A stretch of 64,000 nucleotides of DNA from Prinia subflava (GCF_021018805.1 NC_086258.1:22334692-22398691); one strand, 5' to 3'. Positions 42,346-56,538 are shown, numbered from the stretch's first letter. The notes: generated by a model not told the origin, from the sequence alone. Made by a program: numbers and translations.

Positions 42346-44113
42346 CCTGTAGATCAGGGCTCCTCCCAGGGCTGAAAGGAGAGGAAAGGAAGATGGAGCT
42401 GAACAGAAGGAAGGGAACTTCCACAAGAGCTCACTCAGAGGGGAAATGTTTTAGACAAATCATTTGGGGTTTAATGGATTTGTGTTTTCCAGAAAGACAT
42501 TGATTCATGAGAAATCTTTGATTCATGAGGCCTGCTGGACTCACAGATCCATGAAATATGTGGCTGCTGTAAGGAAGGTGCCAAAAAGCAGCCACGAGGG
42601 GGAGATGCCTGGTGGTCACCTATGGTGCTCCACAAATGTTTCTTCAACTGAAAACAAATGGAATTTGGCACAGTTTTATTGCTGTTTTGGAAGGCCTGCT
42701 GTAATTTTTAATCTTCTCCCTCCATTCTGTAAGCTGAGTCCATTTGGAAGGACAAATCCCAGTAGCAGAGTGTTTTTGTCATTAACCTTGTGGAAGACTT
42801 CAAAGGGAAAACTTTGCAGGGATTTTGGGGTCCCATGAAAATGTTGTAGCCCAGATCTTGTACTGACATTTCCCAAATCCACTGTAACTTCACAGCTTTC
42901 TGTGGCTTCTACTAACACTGGCTCTGTACCCTCAGCACTGCAGGGGAATTATCCAGGGAAATTCCTCAAAGGAATTAACAGCAGTTCCCTGCTTGGAATA
43001 GCCCCACAGTGCCAGTCACCAGGGGCTGCTGAACTGACTGAGAAGAGGCACTTTTCTCTCCTTTTGGCACTTCCTGCAGTGCTTTTCCACACTCTCAGGG
43101 GTCTGGGGATGTGTGTGGGTTGGAGAAGGCATGCAGGGAGCTGAAAGGCCCTTCCTTCCCAAACCTCCCTGTGCTCCTGCTGCATTTCATGAACGGTGAG
43201 CAGCTGCACAGAGGTGCAGCCCAGGGCTCTGTGCTGCCCCTGACTCCTGCCTCTTTGCCTTGTGCTTATGTCACTGATTGGAGACATCACAGCTGGGTTC
43301 TCACATTTGGGATGAACCTAACTGGGGGCCTTTCTCAAAACCCCACTGTGCAAAGGCAGAGCAGTCCCCACGGGTGGCCCGGCCTGACCTCCTGCATAAT
43401 TCAGGTCCGAGATTCCCACAAATCCTGTCTGTGTTAAGGTGCTCATGTGGGACTGAACAAGTGTAGGGACAGCCAGGAGTTCGGAATTTGCAGCTCTTCA
43501 GCCAGGATTGGAACTTGTACTTCCTTCCAGACAGTTTTGCTTAACATTTGACGGGCAGCCACTAAACCTTGCTGTATTTTTGCCTCTTGGTTTCAGACCC
43601 TTCTCTGGAAGTTTTGTGATCAGGTCCCTTCCCTGGTGAATAAGCTCAGGAAATGCATCCCAAGGCTGGGCCTTTGCTGTCACTGCTGCTCCCCATCACA
43701 AAGCTCCCCACACCAGACAGATGCCTCCCAAATCCTCCTCTGGCCATGCAATTAGTGCAAGGGGGCAGAGGGTGGGAGGTTTTTCCTTAATATACAGCAC
43801 TACTTTCTTCCCCTGAGAAATTAATTCTGTGTTGGTTCCAAATGGGTGGCCCCAAAGATTGCAACCCTTCTCTAAACAAGGTCCCCTGGGGTTCCCCAGC
43901 CATCAAACCCTTTTCCAGGCTGCTACACTGGTGTGCCACAGCTTGCTCTTACTGCAGAAAAGGCACAGGGATGCTCTCCCTCCGTGGCCAGGCAGCTTTG
44001 CTGCCCGTTCTAACCTTCTCTGGGCCTCAGAAGAGAGTGGTGTCAGTTGGCCAGTTGTTTTAAAAACCTTACTGAATTTCCACTGAGATTCTCCCCCTGC
44101 CAACCCCGTCCAA

Positions 44114-44155
44114 AAAAAAAAAAAAAAAAAAAAAGAAAAGAAAAAAAAAAAAAGG

Positions 44156-44181
<26 letters not shown>
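44114..44181. repeat. Poly(A) followed by (GA)n microsatellite
   Basis: A long A-run with GAAAAG interruptions, then about 12 GA units. No retrosequence is recognisable to its left. Confidence 0.9.
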
Positions 44182-44186
<5 letters not shown>

Positions 44187-45274
44187 CAAACCAATCAGTT
44201 GAACTCTCAGTCTCTGGGTGCTCCCTTGGGAGCAGCTGCTCCCCAGCACCTTCACATTTGAGAGCAGTCAGGGTAAGGAACATTTCTGGGGAGGCTTCCA
44301 CCCTTTCTCTCCTCAGGACACATTTCTGGCAGCTTGCACTGCAGTTCCCCAAGTGTTCTTTGCTGGCTGTGGGGCTGTGGAGTTGCAGGCAGGTAAAACA
44401 CAGACAGAACACATTAACTGCCTCATTCCCTTACGCCCAGGCTCTTTTCTGGCTTGTAACAGAAACCCAAAGCCTGCCTTTTTTTAAACTCAGATCTAAA
44501 CAGTAGCTGCTATAACATATTAGGCTGGTGTATGAACTCCATATGATAGATGAAGGGGAAATGATGAATTTCAAAAATGATCTCAGTGGGTCCTAACTTA
44601 AAAGCATCTGTAGAAATTCATTGCAAGTAATATGCTCTTAATTATTCATTTTCCTTGGCACTGGTTGAAGAACCAAGTAACGGCTTCTGTCTCTTTATAT
44701 TTAGCCTGTTATTGTTTGAGAAAGGCCAGGGGGACGTCAGCCCTGGGCAGAAATTATATTCCCCCTTATATCCACCACCCGTATTCCACAGCCCAGGAAA
44801 GAGGGATATAATCACCAGCAGCTGAGACACAATCACATTTTTATGGAGTTCCTGGCATACCTGCGGTGGGAGAGAGCCTGACAAGTCCTTGGCTTCCCAC
44901 CACATTCCTGCATGAGCTGGGGCAGCTCCCAGCTCCTGGAGCCCTGGGCTCAGCTCCTGTTGGCCTCAGCAGCTGCTGGGGCTGGGCTGGTCGTGCATGT
45001 GGGACAGGCCAGGACACTGCTGCAGCTCCTGCCACCACACAGAACCATCCTCTGCCTTTCCAGGGCCAGCAGCGGGGCCCTGGGCTCCGCACCTGCCCAA
45101 GGCGGCCCTGTCCCCAGGCAGGGAAGGCTCCTGCCCACCCCAGGGCCCTGGGGCAGGAGCACAGCTGGGCTCTGCTGGGCAGGGCTACATGCAAGGAGAA
45201 CACTTGGGTTTTCACTGCAGAGGAACCAGTCACGGGGATTTAGCTGTCTGGCAAAACTTGAGAAGATTTCATCC

Positions 45275-45672
45275 ATGGAATCATGGAATAGTTTGGGTTG
45301 GAAGGGACCTTAAAGCCCACCCAGTGCCACCCCTGCCATGGCAGGGACATCTCCCACTGTCCCAGGTGCTCCAACCTGGCCCAGTGTCCAACCTGGCCCA
45401 GTGTCCAACCTGGCCTTGGGCACTGCCAGGGATCCAGGGGCAGCCACAGCTGCTCTGGGAACCTGTGCCAGGGCCTGCCCATCCTCACAGGGAACAATTT
45501 CTCTCTAATATCCAATCTAAATCTACTCGCCTTCCGCTTAAAGCCATTCCCTGTGTCCTGTCTCTCCATCCCTTGTCCCAAGTCCCTCTCCAGCTCTCTT
45601 GGAGCCCCTTTAGGCTCTGGAAGGGGCTCTGAGCTCTCCATGGATTTTTCTCTGTTCCAGACTGAACAGCCA
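45275..45672 (-). mobile_element. CR1 LINE 3' fragment with internal triplication
   Basis: A reverse-complement CR1 about 400 bp long. Inside it, a module of GTCCAACCTGGCCCA is repeated (45368-45416), a copy-specific tandem expansion. Confidence 0.9.
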
Positions 45673-47711
45673 CTGCTCTGTGTTTGTTTTTCAAGGTCTT
45701 ATGCTTGAATAGCAGAAGAGACCTAAGGCTGTGCCCACGGGCACCTTCTGGGCTCTAGGGGTAAATCCAGCTCTGCCTTTTGCCTGCTTTGGTCTGTGGG
45801 GTGGATCCAGGGTCTCTCAGCACTGTGTCTGTGCTGCAAATCCACCCCCTAGCTCTTACTGGTGACATTTCATTTGATGTAGATTATTTTTCTTTTGGCC
45901 TGACAGCAGCAGTCAGTGGTTTTCTTTGTCTGAAAATCACCAACCCGTCCTCATGTTCAGCCAACATGCTCAGGCTGCCAGCCTGCCAGGGGGGCTCTCT
46001 GCTCCAAACCCCTCAGCACTTGTCCAAGACTGTGTCCTTCCAGGCCTTCTCACCTGAAAGAGCCACTGTTATTCTGATTTTCACCCTGAACAAAGTCATG
46101 TTTGCAACTTCTGCCTTTACGGAGTGCCAGGGTTTAGGGAAGGGTCTGGTCCCTGGCAGCTGCTGTCCTCTGCAAATAATAAACATCAAAGCCTTAACAG
46201 TCTCAAGCAGATGCAGGCACCCCAGCTTAATTCAGAGTAGATGACATTAAGACAGTTTCTGGGGAATAAAATTTGATAAATTGTAAATAAAATATTGAGA
46301 TTCATCTAAACATCAGAGACCAAATATTTCTGGGGTTTGGCAGCTGACAAGTTAAACATTTCAAGCAATTCTTTGGCAATTCAAATAGAAGAGAATTAGC
46401 TGCATGGTCAAAACTAATGGGGTTTGCAGTATTTTCCCTCTGACTGGTTGGCATGTTCCATTTCTCAGCTGTCAAAGACATGAAAGATTTTTGCTTTGAC
46501 AGAAAACCCTCAGAATATCATCAGAATGGCCATTTCCCTTGGCTAAAATGAGTCTGGTTTGAAAATGCCTTAAATGGAAAGTTTTTATGGTCTTCAGCTG
46601 ATGGCCCATTGCTTCAAATCCTGACTTCTCTGAGGTTTGCTCAACCGCACACCTTTTCCCCAAGAACAGCTTGTGTGCCTCAGGCAGCTGAGGTCATGTT
46701 TAAATCCTCCCTGCACACAGGCAGCTTAAGGGTGTTGGGTTTGGGGGTTTGGGGTTATTTTTGTGTCCCTAAATGCAGCCCTTGGAGGTGCGGCCAAACC
46801 TTTTCCCACTGGCACTATTCTTTTCAGCCAACACATGGGAAGTCTGGGGCATTCAATATTCTCCCTTAATATTTAGTTGGAGCAGATGTCTGACCCCTCC
46901 GTTTACCCTCTGCAGATCGAAGGAAAGGTGTGGGAGCAGCACCTTTGGGCAGGGCAGGGAGACAGCCAGGTGTGGACAGGGCTGAGGGGCCCCCAGCCTT
47001 GCAGACATGCCAACATAAAAATATGTTCCCAATTTCCTACTGCAAGCCCTAATTAACAAAAGGGATGTTCCCAGGGTGCAGAGCCCCAGGACTTGTCACA
47101 TACCAGGCCCTCCCTGTGGGACTGATCTCAGCACCCACCCAGCCCTTCCTCCAGCCTTCTCCTGCACCCTCAGGCTTTTGTCCTCTCCATACCTTGGCTC
47201 CCATCCTTTCCCCACTGTGCTATTGTTTCCTGCCTCACCCAGGCACATTTAGTGACACCCCAGGGCTACCACACGAGTGTGAGCCCTTCCCATGGCATGG
47301 CAGGTGACAGGTCAGCTGAAAAGGGGAAGAGGGAATTTGCATGGGCCTCTTTTCCCAGGTGTTCCAGGATTCCCAGTTATCTCCCACCAGCTCCACGCAA
47401 TCCTTACCTTTGGTGACCCCTTATCCTGAACCACCCCTTTGTTCCCCTGCTATCCTGAATTCCCTTCAGTGTCCTTTCCTGCCCATTTGGATTTGCCCTG
47501 AAGTAGTCAGGCCACTGGATGAGATGCTCATGGTAGGTCCCTCCTCTCCCCTGCAGGAGCTGCCCCTGGCACAGGAACAGTGTCCTCAGCACCTGAAGGT
47601 TGTGGCTTCCCTGAACAAAGATCCAGGAACATTCTGGACTCTGTAGCCTCAAGCTTCCCCCTGTATCACAATCCCAGACTCCTAAACCCTGGCAAGCTCG
47701 GTGGAGTGGAT

Positions 47712-48138
47712 TGTGATAAGGTCCAAAAGAAGTGGGGTGGCGACAGAGGGCTGATAAAGGACCACGCAGGGTCTTAAGCGTTGGCAGTTCCAAACCACCT
47801 TTAATGTCCGAAGCCAACCAGCACCCTAAGACGAAGAAATGCGAGCCTTTTTAAAGAGGGGTGGTACAAAAATCAGGATCCAATCAGTAACTTTCAGGGG
47901 TGGGGTACAGGATCACCCCATAGGGGGAAAACCAATCAGGGAAAACACGAAGGTGTGATTTGAACATATTGCCAAGTGGGGAACAGAGTTGGGGGGAACA
48001 TTCCAGAACTGGGAGGTGGGTATGGGATGATGGACATGGGGTGGTCGTGGGATGAGATAACAGTTGGGTTTGACAGACATGGGGGCTGAACCATGGATGG
48101 GGTTTGGGGGAATAAACCATTTTTCAGGGGATACCACA
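47712..48138 (-). mobile_element. Second solo LTR (probable)
   Basis: The plus edge TGTGATAA and far edge ATACCACA give short inverted ends (TGTGRTA). On the minus strand it has a TATA-like CTTTAAAAAGG (complement of 47846-47856), ATTAAA (complement of 47800-47805) and two CCAAT-type boxes (47880s and 47930s). No internal viral genes or partner LTR are seen. The boundaries are uncertain and no target duplication was found. Confidence 0.55.
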
Positions 48139-49027
48139 CCCCTGCCCCAATTTTCCCCAAAATCAAAGAGAACCTGTCCAAGGAGGTCTAGAGGATTCTT
48201 TGAAACATTATAATTTCAGGAATAATTTCCTCTCCTTCAGATAGAAATATTTGAAGAGTGCAAGAATAGATTTAAGTTATTAAAGACACTTTTTTGCTGG
48301 AATTAGCTCTTTTTCAAAGTAGTAATGATTACTATGATGACAATTTCTCCCATATTATTTCCAACTTTGATAACTGTGTATTAGTTGGGATAAGGTTCCT
48401 TTGGCACAGTGAAATGCAGAGAAAATTAACTGAGTCCTTCCTTGTGGGAAGTTTTCCCTCTGCCCTGTCCAGTGCTCCAGCATCACGAATCTGAGGAACT
48501 GCAGCTTCAGGGAAATGCGTAAGAGAACTTTTTCTTATTCACGCTTTTGCTTAGGAGATAAGTTGTGGTTCTAATTTGCTTTATCCCTGCTCTAAACTGC
48601 AGGAAAAACTGGAGGAATCCCTTTTTAACTCTCCCATTTGTGCACGATTAATTTAGGGCTTTGACTCTTGCTGACACATTTTGATTTGCTGCTTGGAAAC
48701 TCCAAGTGGAGCACTTCCGTTTGAATCGGTCTGACATTAAATCTCATCTCATTGCTGTGTTCCAGAGGCTGCTGTGCTGCTGCTCTGGGAATTCCTGCAG
48801 CTCCAGGGCGGGAGCGCTGCTTGGCTGGCACTCACACCCCACACAGCTCACTCCTGCTCTGACAGAGCAAGTCAGGGCATCAAAGAGGTGTAAGGGAGGA
48901 ATAGGAAGTGGGAAATACAATTTTCAAGATATTTTTCCCCAGGAATCACCTCTGAGACTGCTGGATTTCCGATCACACTCGGCTGAGTTTTGGTCTGGCT
49001 GTTTGGAAATAGCTGTAACAGACACTA

Positions 49028-49400
49028 GAGAATCCCAGAATGGTTTGGGCTGGAAAAGGCTTAAAAAACACTGAGTTCCACTCCTGTCATGGGGTTCCAC
49101 TGTCCCAGGCTGCTCCAAGCCCTGTCCAACCCGGCCTTGGCCACTGCCAGGGATCCAGGGGCAGCCACAGCTGCTCTGGGCATCTTGTGCCAGGGCCTCT
49201 CCATCCTCACAGGGAACAATTCCTTCCATATATCCAACCTAAATTTCCCATCTTTCAGTTTGAGCCCATTCTCCCTAGTCCTGCCACTCCAGTTCCTATT
49301 GAAGTGTCCCTGTTCTGCTTCCTTGTAGCCCCTGCAGGTCCTGGAAGGGGCTCTGAGGTTTCCCCACAGTCATTCCTCTTCTCAGTCATGGTGGAGCTGC
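49028..49400 (-). mobile_element. CR1 LINE 3' fragment
   Basis: Reverse-complement CR1, AGAATCCCAGAATGGTTTGG onward, with small deletions in the CCATGGCAGGG block. Confidence 0.88.
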
Positions 49401-52400
49401 CTGGTGGGACATCCCCAGTCCCCACTGTCACTGCAGGGCAAGAGCGCCTGGACACGACCAGGTGACACAGAACCAGGCACAGCAAAGCCCTGCCTGGGCC
49501 AGGAGCTCTGGCTTTAAAGGCTGGATTCCGGGGTGTTAAAGGTCTTTTCCCACTGAAATCCTGTGACTCTGCTGTGGGTGTCACTGACGCCGTGTGTGGG
49601 CAGGATTCAGCTCTGAGAGGAGCAGAGACCTCACTGGGGGTTCCAGCAGAGAAGAAGCTGAGAGGTGCCAAATGCTTCCTGGGAGTTCCTGTGTCTCTTC
49701 TGCCCCTCTCTCCCTCCCTCCTCCATCGGGGACTCGAGCTACTGGAAACAGAGTCAGAGAAGTCACAGATCTGGAGTATCTCAGCATGGCAGCTCCTGGT
49801 GCTTCCCAGGGTACAAGTGAAAGCATCCTCAAAGGGAGCAGAAGGAATTTGTGATGTCAGCCCATAAATCTCCTGTCTCTTTTACATCTTCAGCTGAACA
49901 CAGAGAATCAGTTTCTGATAACATCTCCAAATTGCTGGGAGCAATTTTGCAGCTTGTGGTAATTGCAATCTTCTGTTGAATGCCTCTGAGCTCTTAATAA
50001 CTTTGTAATTAAAGTGCAATTAACAAATTATCTTGTATATGTCAAATGGAATGCTAATGTTGTTGTAATGAGGAGATAATTAGCTGGTGTCATGGAGAGA
50101 CTCATGGGGCATCTGTGAGCTCCAGAACCCTTTGGCTCCTGTAGGAGGTTAATAGAGTTTGCCAGGAGTGAGTGAATTGTCCTTCGATGACAGCGGTGGG
50201 GCTGTCGAGGATGTCCAGGTGAGTGATCCAGCTGAGCGAGTGATGCAAGTGAGCGATCCATAGCAAGGAAACAGGGGTTCCCAGGCACTCACTCCTGGGC
50301 AGCTGCCAGTGTTTTACAGAAGTTTCTACAACACAACTGGAACACTCCTTAAAATCCACGGCCAGGCTTTGGGAAGGGCTTAGCAGGTGATGAAACCACT
50401 CAGCACCATCCAGGCCTGGAGGCAACACTCCCATCCTGAAAGCTCTGCTCAGCTTCTGTGTGTTGCACTCTGGTGTCCCCCTGCAAAGCCCAGGGCACCT
50501 CTGCCCATCCCATCTCTGCTGGACACAGGTTCCCTCTCCAGATGCTGTCACAGTTTGTGTCTGTACCGTGGCAGTCTGACAAAAATGCCCATATTTGTTA
50601 AAATTGGCTCCAGGAGCCAATGCCAACTGGAAATTGGGTGTGGGCTGTTCCCTCATACACTGGGAAAGCACAAACCAGCTTTGGCAGGAAAGGGCAGAAA
50701 TGGTCCTGCCTCACCTCTAGGAAGTTTGGCCTGCAGTGGTGGAGGGGCTTGGGTGAGGGGAACCCTGGGAACTGTGGGGCAGTGCCTGGGGGATACAGGA
50801 GAGGCCAGGGGACAGTGAGGCAGGACCAGAAGTTGCCCACATAGCCCCTTATGGCTGCCTGGGCACAGCAGCCTCTCAGAGCTGCTAATCCCTGAGCTCA
50901 GCTTTGCTCTTGCTGATCCCACCAGGACTATCTCTCTTTTTCCACCTCCCAGGCTCTTCTTGCCTGTGCTAAACCTGCCCTGGACATAGCCAAACTGCTT
51001 TCCAGTTTCACTGCAGGTCAGAATCCCCTTCCCCACTGCTAAAGGGATGTGACCTGGCTGAGAAAACCCCTCTACTTTTGTGGGCAGAAGGTCCAGGAGG
51101 GAAGTTGTGGCAGTGCAGTGATGCTGCTCTCACAGTCGTGCTGATAGCAGGAGGACGTCCAGACATCTTTACATCACTCTTGGGCAAAAAACTGGGCCTG
51201 AAGTCACACTTCAGCCAGGCAAATAAACCATTACTGGAGAAGAAAGGAACTGCTTGTGGTCTGAAGCCTCAGTTCAGTCTCAGTGACTTTGAATTAATGA
51301 TGTGCCCCATACTTTCCTGAATAGCCATGTTTTCCTGTCTTAGGTCAGCCACAATATCCTACAGATAAACATTTCCCCCTCCCTGGATCTACAAAGAGAG
51401 GTGGCTTTGGCCTCCGTGTTTCCCCACAGACTCAGAGCTATAAATTGGACATTTCTGCCACACACATTCCCTTCAGGACCCGTGAGGCTACACACATTAG
51501 CTAAGTCATATTTTACTGGGATTTCCTTTAATGACTTCAGAAGTGCTTACTCTTTCCTTCAACCAGCATTGCATGAATAACGTAATTCCATAATTAATCC
51601 TGAATTACTCATATACTGCACTCCATTTTCCTTTGCATTCAAGACAAGTTTTTAAAAGTTATTGCTTTCCCCCTCCTTTCTCGTTTTTTAAAGACTTCTT
51701 TAATCAGACCAAATGGGGCTTAAAAGTATTGCAAATGTCTGGTTTTCTTTCATACTCAGCCTGTTCAAAATCAAGCTAATTGCAAAGGACAAGGAAAGTG
51801 CTTTGCATTCATGGGCTGAGAGAAGGGACAGGAGGGACAGGGAGCCCTTCACATACTTCCGATCCACACTTGGGGACAGGAATCTTTGAGCAACTCTATT
51901 GGGTCCCTGGGGGGGGACAGAGGGGCTTTATTCCCACATCAGTCCTCTGTTTCGTGACTGATCTCTACAAAAGTGCTCGGTTTAGGGTGAGTTTAAAATG
52001 CCTTGAAAGCTGAGTTGATGCTTGAGGCAGGTCCTGACAAGAGAACAAGATGGGTTTGAGGAAACAGAAACCCCAGGTATGGTCAGAGGCAAGGTCCCCA
52101 GAGCAGCCAGGTCCTCTCTGGACACAAAGCCAGCCAGGGAGCTGGAGCTCCCCAGCTGTTCGGGAGGTTGTCCCCTCTCTCTAGTCTGGGATTAAACGTT
52201 CGATCTGCTGATTGCCAGTGGGGAGAGGGAACACCTGAATTCTCCCGGCTGCCAGCGCTCCTTGCAGACAGCGGGCGCCTCTTCATCAGGACTCTGAGTG
52301 GAAACACCAGGGTGGGGCTGGGGAGTAGCTGCGGGTGATAATTAACAATTATCGGGTCATTAACCCCTGCTGTGGTCACCTGTGCAAACCTGGGAGGAGA

Positions 52401-55400
52401 TCCTGCTGTAGAGAGAGGGACACCGGAGTTGGGGATAAACCTGCTGAGAGGAGAGAAGGGATCCTTGATTCCTGCTGAGCAAGGTAATTCCTCTGCTTTC
52501 CTTTTGTATTTTTCTGGGAATTTGAAGGATTCGCTTTCAGCATCAAGTGCTTGGTGTGTGGCTCTGAGTCTGCCTGGCTGGGGACTGGCTATGAAATAGA
52601 GAGATTTACAGGTCACAGTTAAATTTGCCGGGCAAGAAGAGTAGGTGTGGCAACAAAAAGCTGATGGACTGAAAAAATCCAATGTTTTATTTTGAAAGTG
52701 CTGAAAAAAGGTGCTTTTTATTTCTTTTGTTTTACTTGCTGAGATACTGGGGTGGAAGTGATGTACCACTGTCCCGGGTGCACGGGCAGCTGTGCAGGGG
52801 TGGCAGGGTCCCAGCACAGCTGGGCACAGGGATGTCCCAGGGCAGCGCCCGTGCCGGGACTGGCAGAGCTCTGTGTCCTGCCGGGCTTTGCTGAGCCCAG
52901 CTCAGCCCACATCCCAGAGCTCTGCCCTGCCCGTGCAGGGGCAGCAAACGAATCCTTTGGGGAGCACGAAGGGCTGAGCTCCTCCGGGTTTATTCTGTTT
53001 AGTCTCGGCTGTGAGACTGAGTGGCGACTTCAGGGGCCGCTGAGAGATTTACTGGAGCTGCCCGTGGGTATTTATGACCCCGTGAGCTCCAGGCCTGGCT
53101 GCTGAGGCCTGTGCACACTCCTGACTTCCCTGCAGTGCTCCCTGGAATGGCTTCTTTGGGAGCCTCAGCCACAGCACCTTTGTAGAGCAAATCTCTTTTT
53201 CACCCTCGGGGAGCTGGTGAGGTGTGGGAGAGGCTTTCTGGGTGTCTTTTCTGTGGCCCCTGGAGAATTGGAGAGGTCAAGGTCACAAACTAATGCATAT
53301 TATCCCTGTGGAAGGGCCACTGGGTCCCCCCACTGCTACCAACCCCTTCATTTCACCCCAGTGTTGTTGGCTGGAATGCATGGAAGGAATAAATTTGTAC
53401 CTTGACAAGAATAACACTCAGCATCCGCTGCTCGTCCTGAACTGCAGCCAGATTGTGTTAGATGGACCAGTAATTATTCCTGCCTTGACTTAAAATAAAG
53501 TTTTCTCTTTCCATAAATGTCCTAGCAGTGTAAACATCTCCTCTCCCAAGGGAATTAAGTTTCCTTTATCTTTATTTTCTTCCCATCCAGTCCCCTCTCT
53601 GCAGCATTTCAAGTTTTGCACATCACGTTCTGCACAGCCTTTGTTGTTGCCTGTTCTTCCTCCAGGCAGTCCCTGTTTTATTTGTAGGCATCTCCTGCAC
53701 ATCACACACCCACACTGCTTCCTGCTCTGCAGCCACGCTCCTCAGAGGGGCCTTGGAAAGCCGTGGGACTGCTCTGCCATGCAGAGTTCCCTCTCTGCCA
53801 CCCTGGAGCTGGTACAGACCCAGCCAAAACCAAAAACAACAACCTCCAACCCAATCCACAATCACTAGAAAAGGAAACTCAAGAGTGTATAAATAAAAAT
53901 AATAAAAAAACCAAACCACCATGGAAGATAAATGTGAAAATGTATTGCTTCTATTTCCACTTCTGTTAGGGGAGCAGGAGAGAAAAGGACTAATCCTGGC
54001 AAGAACAGGGGAGGCACAGCCTATTTTCTAAGTGTCCTCCCTCAGTGACTTGAAGGTGGAGATGCTCCTGATTTACCCCTGGGTGAGTAAGGGGAAGCCC
54101 AGGCTTTTGGCTGCCGTCTCCAGCCAGGTGGGAAGCCATGGGAAGGGCAGAACGAGGGTCTCTCCTTGCTGCAGCCCTTGGATTTGCAGTCAGCTCACCC
54201 TGGCCACCTTCTGCTGTCCCACGTCAGTGCCTGTCCTGCTCTTTTCCCACCCCTGCACCAATGCATATTCTACTGGCTCTTTCGACATTGATCCTGTGCA
54301 AGAGGCTGCTTTGAACTTCTATGCCAATCCTTGGCCTTAACCGTGCCTCCTGTTCCCTCTCCAAGCCACTGATGCTTGGTAGCCTGTGCAGGCTCTCTCC
54401 TTGTCCCCTGCGTATCAAGTTTCAGCTCTGTGCAGGTTTTCAGGACCAGCCCTTTGTCTTCTACCAAAACCAGCCCCAAACCCATCAAGTCCCTTCACAG
54501 CAGGTTCCAACCACGTCTCTCCTGAACTTGCTTCTCTCCCCATCCCCCCTTCCCTCCCCCTGCTCCCCCAGCTCCAGTTTTCCCAACCTGAGTTCATCAG
54601 TTTAAATCGCATCTTGTGTAAATTGATTTCATTGCAGCCTCTCCTTCCACCTCTGCCTTGCCTTTAAATTGTATCTTGTCTTAAATCAATCTTATCCCAG
54701 CCCTCAGCTGCTGTGCTTTATTCTTCCACTTCAATTGCAGCTGGTTTTAAAGCGCCTGGCTCAGAGAGATGCTTTTCTCTCTCTCTTTTTGCTGCCTTGT
54801 TTCATTTCAATCACCCCCAATATTAGGCAGGGACTTCTTTCCCTCACCCCCAGTCCTCACATATTCCCTGTTTTAACCAGTTAATATTTCCCTTTCACAG
54901 CTCATCTGGTTTTAAACCAATGCGATTTTTTTAAAATCTCCATCATACTATAAATTGTTCTTTATGTCTGTGGAAGCTGTTGGGGTGATCTGAGGAGTTA
55001 TGCCCTGATTCAGTGTTGGTTGGCTGTTAAGTGCCTGAAACTTTATGGTGGAGAGTTCTGATTAAGAAACTTTTTTTTTTCTGGAAATTGAGTGGGATTT
55101 AGGGTTTTGGCTTTTTTTCCTGTTTTCTTTTTTTCTATTGTTGTAAATGACGATTGGCAGTAGAACACTAATAAGCAAAACAAGCATTTATCTGAAATGT
55201 TTTTTGACCTAGTTTTCAGAAAATTTTGGCCAATGTTGTTTTCTCGGTTTTGACTGTCAAAATAGAAAATAAATCTTTTGTGATAGGTCAGATCTTTTAA
55301 TTCCAAAGGTTGCATGTGCTCTTGCGAGATCTAAGCAGCAGTGCTGTCCAGTGGGACACGTGCATTCATGCATTAGAGCTCAGGGAAATGTGGAAAACCA

Positions 55401-56538
55401 ATCCTTTATTATCATTAGATTGCAATTAATTTGGGCTTTTCTTCATAAATCTTGTTTTTTAGTGTTGTGCTTTCTGGTTGGTTGGTTGTTTGTTTGTTTT
55501 AGCAGGAACAATATTGCTCTTTTAGCTTTGATGCTGCCAGGCACTTCTGAAAAATATGGATGATATTCCAAGTCCTCAGGGGTTTGTAGAGGTATCCTGG
55601 GCTTTATGACTGTCAGGAAAACTCAAGAGCCTCTGGATATGTGTCAATGCAAGTTTGCTTTGGAAAGGAAAGAGTCCCAAGGTGCAGGAGAGGGAAGTGC
55701 CAAACAGCCCTTCCAGCTTCAGACCCCGCAGAGCTGATGCACAGCCAGGTTTGTGTGTGGCTGCCTCAGGACCCTGTGTCAATCCCTGGAGGTCTCTGGG
55801 AGAATTCTCATTTTCCTCCCTGTGCTTTGGCCAGGTGATCGCTGAGCCTCCCGGAGACACTGCCAAACTCCAGTGCTGCAGGGTGGATGCATTCCACAAT
55901 GGGCTGGGATGTCTCTGTTCCCTCTGCTCTCTCCCTTAGGAAGGTGGAAGGTGCAATTGCGGTGCTAATGAGCAGCACTGGTGCAGGTTTTGGCACAAAG
56001 AAGACAATTAGAGTGGTCTGTGGCAGATCAGCAGGAAGTATTCCCAGCCCCACAGAGGTGCTCTAATTGAATCTTTACTGAGTCTTGGCATCCTGAAAGA
56101 TCTGGATGTGGTAATCACTGCAATGCTGTACTGAGGGTCCCTCCTAAAATATATAATTATTTAATACAGAAATAATGCCAAGCAGGCATCTGGCAGAGAA
56201 GTTTTGGCCTACTTATCTCTACCTAAAATCAATGTATGCATGATGATGTTGATGAATTCAGAAGCCAGAAAGACTTAGTGGTAAATGCCTTTAATTTCTG
56301 CAGATGAAATCCCCCCCTGGTAATGCCAATGAGCACAGAGGTACAAAGGGCTGCTCTGCTGGGATTGCACTGCACACGCTGCTGTACTCCAGCTCAAGGC
56401 TGGGCCCATCTGGGGCTGCTGGACACATGGATTCATAAATGTTGTTCATTCCCAGCAGTGCCTGGAGGAGGAAACCCTTGACCCCCAGCCTTGGTCACTG
56501 TCACAGGCGCAGGAGCAGTGACCCTGGCTGTGACCATG

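Noticed and set aside
5974..49328. A recurring peptide ([18 protein letters not shown] type) in many frames, as if from a gene family
   Set aside because: Every occurrence lies in a CR1 3' fragment (5961, 13171, 24674, 26071, 42066, 45275). It is the antisense translation of non-coding CR1 sequence.
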